A DNA stretch of 9,668 nt from Desulfonatronospira sp. (GTDB taxonomy: Bacteria > Desulfobacterota > Desulfovibrionia > Desulfovibrionales > Desulfonatronovibrionaceae), in assembly GCA_007127015.1 (NCBI GenBank), contig SLAE01000048.1:1-9668 (forward strand), read 5' to 3'. The translations under genes and the position numbers were made by a program. Shown here piece after piece: positions 6,861 through 9,668 of the stretch; the stretch's first letter is position 1; the number at the start of each line of letters is the position of its first letter. The notes beneath the pieces are model-generated. The model was not told the origin of the DNA and searched no databases. It saw only the letters and a program-made list of their open reading frames with translations.

Positions 6861-7832
6861 ATGACCAGGCCGGGCTTTTATTTTTGTTTCTGTCCAGATC
6901 CAAATCTTTTAAACAGACAGATCCGAAAACTTCTGGATTCGTTTGATCCAGGTAACTGGCAGATAAAAACTCTGTGGAGTGATGATCCCGACCTGGAGTC
7001 AAAGCTGGGGCAGGCTCTTAATCTGATGGATATGATGGGTTCTGCCAAAGCGGTGATCGTGCGCAGATGCGAAGTGCTCAAAGACGGATTCTGGACCTCT
7101 GTGGCTCCGGCATTAAAAGGTTTCAAGCCGGGAATCTGGCCCTTTTTCTGCCTGGAGGGACAATGGGACAAAAATAAACCCAAAGTGCCCGCGGTTCTGG
7201 CCAAGCAGAAATTTTACAGGATTGCCGGAGAAAAGGAATGGATCTGGCAGTTTCCCGGGATTACCAGACAGAATCTGCCGCGCTATGTTCAGAAAAAAGC
7301 AGGCGAACTGGGGCTTGCTTTTGCTCCGGGTGTTCGTGAAAAGCTGGCTGGCATGCTGCCGCTGGACAGCCACGCGGTGGACCAGGAGCTGTCCAAGTTT
7401 TCTCTTTTGGTAAATAAAAATGAGCGCGTTGAACCCGGGCATCTGGAAGCAGTTGAACCAGAGGCCGATATCGATATTTTCGCTTTGATGCGCATGGTAC
7501 AGCAGGGCGGAAGCGTGGCGGACGTATGGCGGAAAATTTTCAAAGACCAGGAATCCGGACGTGACGGCCTGTTTCCTTTTCTGGGACTTTTGCTGCGCGA
7601 GGCAAGGATTCTCTGGAATCTGGCGAACGACGAACCCGGCAAAATATACATTCATCCAAAAGACAGATCCGAAAAAACCGCTCTGGCCCGCAAGCTTGGC
7701 CGGGAAAAAACCGCCAGGCTCTGGACCATGATCCTGGAAGCGGAAATGGGGGTCAAATCCGGAAACATCCTCCCGGATCAGGCCATGGAAAATCTTACAG
7801 CTGATCTTTACCGGCTTTTCAAGCCTGTTTGA
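6861..7832 (+). CDS. holA: DNA polymerase III delta subunit (HolA)
   Basis: HolA is the clamp-loader subunit that opens the sliding clamp ring during replication. The call rests on the length (323 residues, near the family norm of about 330-345), the position directly after lptE as in E. coli, and the overall pattern. That pattern is an N-terminal part starting MTRPGFYFCFCPDPNLLNRQIRKLL, a strand-helix region with AKAVIVRRCEVL at about 60-72, the domain linker with the family-like IDIFALMRMVQQGG, and a helical C-terminal collar domain ending LYRLFKPV. The family is weakly conserved and no catalytic motif exists to verify. A Walker A motif is absent, as expected for delta, which does not hydrolyse ATP. 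The start is discussed under the ribosome binding site at 6847. radC follows after 24 nt. Confidence 0.85.
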   Translation: MTRPGFYFCFCPDPNLLNRQIRKLLDSFDPGNWQIKTLWSDDPDLESKLGQALNLMDMMGSAKAVIVRRCEVLKDGFWTSVAPALKGFKPGIWPFFCLEGQWDKNKPKVPAVLAKQKFYRIAGEKEWIWQFPGITRQNLPRYVQKKAGELGLAFAPGVREKLAGMLPLDSHAVDQELSKFSLLVNKNERVEPGHLEAVEPEADIDIFALMRMVQQGGSVADVWRKIFKDQESGRDGLFPFLGLLLREARILWNLANDEPGKIYIHPKDRSEKTALARKLGREKTARLWTMILEAEMGVKSGNILPDQAMENLTADLYRLFKPV

Positions 7833-7844
7833 GTTTAATTAAAC
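7833..7844. repeat. 12-bp perfect palindrome between holA and radC
   Basis: GTTTAATTAAAC is self-complementary over 12 bp and begins right after the holA stop codon. It has no loop, so as RNA it would make a poor hairpin; as DNA it could be a protein site. It is A+T rich and may be fortuitous. Confidence 0.3.
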
Positions 7845-7856
7845 CTGGAACAACGT

Positions 7857-8537
7857 ATGTCCACTGAAAAACCTCACTATATCGGACATCGCAAAAGACT
7901 TAGAGAGCGCCTGGCCCGTGATCCGGCAAAGCTTCATGATTATGAAGTCCTGGAGCTTCTGCTCGGGTATGTTCAGCCCCGCAAGGATACAAAGCCGCTG
8001 GCTAAATCTCTTTTGAAACGTTATCCGACATTCAAGGACATCCTTGCCGCGAAACCCAAGGAACTGGAGGCTATTGACGGAATAGGACCGGGTATTATAA
8101 ATTTTTTAACACTTTGGGCTGAATTCTGGTCCAGAACCGAACAATCAGGGCTTACAACAAGAAGTATACTGAACTCACCGGACAAGGTGATCCGTTTGGC
8201 CCGTTCCAGATTGCAGTTCAAATCACTGGAAGAGTTCTGGACAATTTTCGTAGATAATAAAAACAGGCTGGTCGGTTTTGAAAAAATCAGCAAAGGAACA
8301 GTTGATCAGGCGCCGGTTTTTCCAAGAGAAATAATTTCCCAGGCACTGGAAAAAAGAGCCAGTGGAATTATTCTGGTTCACAATCATCCGGGGGGTGATC
8401 CTAATCCTTCAATCCAGGACCGCGAACTGACTTCGAAAATCAAGGACATATCCCTGAGTCTGGGTCTCAGGCTGCTGGATCACATTATCGTTGCTGATGA
8501 AGACTCTTTCAGCTTCCAGGAACACGGTTACCTGTGA
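7857..8537 (+). CDS. radC: RadC family JAB/MPN-domain protein
   Basis: The 226-residue protein has the standard RadC plan. An N-terminal helical part (GHRKRLRERL at 10-19, YEVLELLLGY at 29-38) leads into a helix-hairpin-helix segment, ELEAIDGIGPGIINF at about 69-83. The C-terminal JAB/MPN metalloprotease-like domain carries HNHPGGDPNPSIQD, with the full H-x-H-x7-S-x2-D signature (H175, H177, S185, D188) and an upstream FPREIISQAL segment. The zinc-binding residues are intact. Despite the name, a role in DNA repair is not established, and the biochemical activity of RadC proteins remains unclear. The ATG at 7857 is preceded by TGGA about 8-9 nt upstream, a weak ribosome site. It is the last gene of the tightly spaced block; the next gene is 286 nt away. 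Confidence 0.95.
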   Translation: MSTEKPHYIGHRKRLRERLARDPAKLHDYEVLELLLGYVQPRKDTKPLAKSLLKRYPTFKDILAAKPKELEAIDGIGPGIINFLTLWAEFWSRTEQSGLTTRSILNSPDKVIRLARSRLQFKSLEEFWTIFVDNKNRLVGFEKISKGTVDQAPVFPREIISQALEKRASGIILVHNHPGGDPNPSIQDRELTSKIKDISLSLGLRLLDHIIVADEDSFSFQEHGYL

Positions 8538-8608
8538 TTCAGCAGATTGATAAGCAGATGGCCGAATATTTACGGATTGACCTGTATTTTTGTGCAATAC
8601 AGCAGGGC

Positions 8609-8633
8609 TCATCCGGAAATCTTTTCCGGATGA
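8609..8633. repeat. Perfect hairpin: 11-bp stem, 3-nt loop
   Basis: TCATCCGGAAA (8609-8619) pairs completely with TTTCCGGATGA (8623-8633) around the loop TCT. It begins 71 nt after the radC stop. No T-tract follows on either strand, so it is not a standard intrinsic terminator. It might protect the 3' end of the upstream message, or be a protein site. Confidence 0.6.
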
Positions 8634-8714
8634 AGGATGAAGCATTCTGGTTACAGCAGAACCTTGAACATATTTTATACTCAATAAAAATATTTTATTT
8701 GCGATGCAGCAGCT

Positions 8715-8736
8715 GTGCCTGAATTAATTTCAGCAC
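8715..8736. repeat. Bulged stem-loop in the acyP leader region
   Basis: GTGC (8715-8718) pairs with GCAC (8733-8736), and TGAA (8720-8723) pairs with TTCA (8729-8732), with one bulged C at 8719 and a 5-nt loop. This gives 8 bp in total. The match is seen directly; any role is unknown. Confidence 0.3.
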
Positions 8737-8810
8737 GCGGCTTCTGTTTATATTTTCACCATGCCCTGAAAACCAACGGCTGTATCTTATTGATCGACGC
8801 CCAATACTTG

Positions 8811-8816
8811 AGGAGG
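8811..8816 (+). promoter_or_regulatory. Strong ribosome binding site of acyP
   Basis: AGGAGG, a full match to the anti-Shine-Dalgarno core, 7 nt before the ATG at 8824. It is the strongest such site in the window and fixes the acyP start. Confidence 0.8.
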
Positions 8817-8823
8817 GATTGTA

Positions 8824-9093
8824 ATGAAAAGCATGAATTGTGTACTCAGCGGGAAAGTTCAAGGTGTGTACTTCAGAACCTGGGTCCAGGGACAGGCCCA
8901 GGAGCTTGGTCTTAAGGGCTGGGTCAGAAACCTGCATGACGGCCGTGTTGAAGTGCTGGCTCAAGGCGAAGACAACGCGCTGGCTGAGTTGAAAAAGAGA
9001 CTTATTCAGGGATCCCCCACTAGCAATGTCAAAGATATTCACTGTGAAAATATCGATTATGAAAAAACTTATTCCATATTTGAAATCAGATAA
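8824..9093 (+). CDS. acyP: Acylphosphatase
   Basis: This small cytoplasmic enzyme (89 residues, typical size) hydrolyses the carboxyl-phosphate bond of acyl phosphates such as acetyl phosphate. The family signature is clear: GKVQGVYFRTW at residues 10-20 carries the catalytic arginine R18, which holds the phosphate, and GWVRNLHDGRVEV at 32-44 carries the catalytic asparagine N36. The C-terminal part, ending YSIFEIR, matches the usual final strand. A strong ribosome site precedes it. It stands alone between two long gaps, 286 nt after radC and 186 nt before lon, so it probably has its own promoter, though I could not find a convincing one. The physiological role in bacteria is not settled. No sign of fusion to a HypF-like protein is present. 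Confidence 0.97.
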   Translation: MKSMNCVLSGKVQGVYFRTWVQGQAQELGLKGWVRNLHDGRVEVLAQGEDNALAELKKRLIQGSPTSNVKDIHCENIDYEKTYSIFEIR

Positions 9094-9140
9094 TTTTTCA
9101 GAAAAATTCGAATAGATTGTTTGCCTATTAAATATACCGG

Positions 9141-9168
9141 TTGACTATTCCTGTTCGCAACTTAAATA
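9141..9168 (+). promoter_or_regulatory. lon: Weak candidate promoter upstream of lon
   Basis: TTGACT at 9141-9146 is a good -35 box (5 of 6). The best -10 partner at usual spacing is TAAATA at 9163-9168, 16 nt away and only 3 of 6, so the call is tentative. A start near 9175 would place the inverted repeats described next in a leader of about 105 nt. I saw no sigma-32 or CIRCE heat-shock signature. Confidence 0.3.
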
Positions 9169-9174
9169 TTGATA

Positions 9175-9209
9175 CTCAAGTCAGCAGGCTTTCCGGAACA
9201 AGACTTGAG
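9175..9209. repeat. 8-bp inverted repeat upstream of lon
   Basis: CTCAAGTC (9175-9182) and GACTTGAG (9202-9209) are exact inverted copies separated by 19 nt. The spacer contains the palindrome TTCCGGAA at 9191-9198. They could be two half-sites for a dimeric regulator, or a stem in the lon leader RNA. Confidence 0.45.
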
Positions 9210-9211
9210 AT

Positions 9212-9235
9212 CACTGTTTTGCGTCCAAAACACTG
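9212..9235. repeat. Second inverted repeat upstream of lon
   Basis: TGTTTTG (9215-9221) and CAAAACA (9226-9232) form a 7-bp stem with a 4-nt loop CGTC. After one C-C mismatch the stem extends by CA (9212-9213) with TG (9234-9235). It begins 3 nt after the preceding repeat. A T5 run lies at 9244-9248, 8 nt beyond the stem, too far and too short for a good terminator. Confidence 0.4.
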
Positions 9236-9269
9236 CAAACATCTTTTTCAACAAAAACAAGTATTTGTC

Positions 9270-9274
9270 AGGAG
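9270..9274 (+). promoter_or_regulatory. lon: Ribosome binding site of lon
   Basis: AGGAG, 5 nt before the ATG at 9280, supporting that start for the partial gene at the right edge. Confidence 0.7.
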
Positions 9275-9279
9275 CATAT

Positions 9280-9668
9280 ATGAGTGACAATAAATCACGT
9301 CCTGAAGAACCCGGAGAAATTATCACCACGGGGGAAAGTATACCTCAGTCTCCGGCCTCCGGCACAGAGAGCGAAATGGAGATACCCAATGAGCTCCCCT
9401 TGCTGCCGGTAAGGGATATCGTGGTTTTCAACTACATGATTCTTCCCTTGTTCGTAGGTCGCGAAAAAAGCGTCCAGGCCATTGATCAGGCTCTGAACAA
9501 CAACCGCTACCTGCTCATCTGCACTCAAAAAGATGAACAGACTGAAAATCCGGGACCGGATGATCTGTACCATACCGGTACAGTGGTCATGATCATGCGC
9601 ATGCTCAAGATGCCTGACGGACGTCTCAAGGTGCTGGTACAAGGAATAAGCAGGGCCAGGATCCGCAA
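9280..9668 (+). CDS. lon: Lon protease, N-terminal part (3' end outside window)
   Basis: The frame from the ATG at 9280 is open to the right edge, giving 129 complete codons. Lon is the cytoplasmic hexameric AAA+ serine protease that degrades misfolded and regulatory proteins. The visible part is the start of the LON substrate-binding domain: LPLLPVRDIVVFNYMILPLFVGREKSVQA from residue 39, then YLLICTQKDE, YHTGTVVMIMRMLKMPDGRLKVLVQG and SRAR, all characteristic. Residues 1-38 form a polar tail rich in E, S, P and T, of the kind that varies between Lon proteins and is probably flexible. The AAA+ and protease domains are outside the window, so catalytic residues and the Lon subtype cannot be verified. 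The 186-nt upstream region with inverted repeats suggests its own regulation. Confidence 0.95.
   Translation, partial: MSDNKSRPEEPGEIITTGESIPQSPASGTESEMEIPNELPLLPVRDIVVFNYMILPLFVGREKSVQAIDQALNNNRYLLICTQKDEQTENPGPDDLYHTGTVVMIMRMLKMPDGRLKVLVQGISRARIR

Larger units (their letters stand above)
8538..8823. other. 286-nt gap between radC and acyP
   Basis: This is the longest non-coding stretch of the window and presumably marks the end of the ribD-radC unit. It holds an 11-bp perfect hairpin (8609-8633), an A+T-rich stretch with a 7-bp inverted repeat (ATATTTT at 8670-8676, AAAATAT at 8687-8693), a bulged hairpin (8715-8736), and the acyP ribosome site. A 62-codon open frame starts at GTG 8534, overlapping the radC stop, and ends at 8722. 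It has no clear ribosome site and runs through the hairpin, so I do not call it. I see no tRNA, known riboswitch or gene remnant. Confidence 0.6.

Noticed and set aside
9092..9108. Terminator of acyP formed by AATTTTT and AAAAATT
   Set aside because: The 7-bp stem has no G-C pair and no T-tract follows; too weak to call.
9204..9228. Sigma-32 promoter before lon starting at CTTGAG
   Set aside because: The -35-like box resembles CTTGAA, but no CCCCAT-type -10 box occurs at the required distance.
1..9668. Mobile element, CRISPR array, defence system or tRNA gene
   Set aside because: No transposase or integrase, no spaced direct repeats, no tRNA-like cloverleaf and no foreign-looking gene block were seen; the content is conserved core metabolism and housekeeping.

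Overview
The window reads as ordinary chromosomal core of a Gram-negative bacterium, most likely a sulfate-reducing deltaproteobacterium (Desulfobacterota) of the Desulfovibrio/Desulfonatronum type. That placement is an inference. It rests on the gene order ribD-ribE-ribBA-ribH-nusB-leuS-lptE-holA-radC, which I recall from Desulfovibrionales, on the LptE lipoprotein (an outer-membrane LPS system), and on the protein style. Every supported gene is on the + strand, and no mobile element, CRISPR array, tRNA or rRNA is visible.

Layout. Positions 1-294 hold the 3' end of ribD. It is followed by a complete riboflavin block: ribE (339-998), ribBA (1068-2279) and ribH (2304-2777). Next come nusB (2787-3266) and an unrecognised tryptophan-rich gene overlapping the nusB end (3235-3765). 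Then leuS (3817-6318), lptE (6318-6848), holA (6861-7832) and radC (7857-8537) follow with gaps of 51 nt or less. The pattern suggests one long transcription unit from ribD to radC, with a likely internal promoter directly before ribE. After radC the dense packing stops. A 286-nt gap with a perfect hairpin precedes acyP (8824-9093), and a 186-nt gap with two adjacent inverted repeats precedes the 5' part of lon (9280 to the window end).

How the genes work together. RibBA supplies both riboflavin precursors (dihydroxybutanone phosphate from ribulose-5-phosphate, and the pyrimidine from GTP). RibD processes the pyrimidine, RibH condenses the two into lumazine, and RibE dismutates lumazine to riboflavin. 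The downstream genes are growth-linked housekeeping: transcription antitermination (NusB), leucine charging (LeuS), LPS export (LptE) and replisome clamp loading (HolA). RadC has unclear function. AcyP and Lon appear to be separate units, Lon being the ATP-dependent protease.

I do not see a convincing new biological system here. The items most worth a second look are a probable leaderless ribE transcript from a near-consensus promoter, the unrecognised gene between nusB and leuS, the hairpin in the radC-acyP gap, and the tandem inverted repeats in front of lon.
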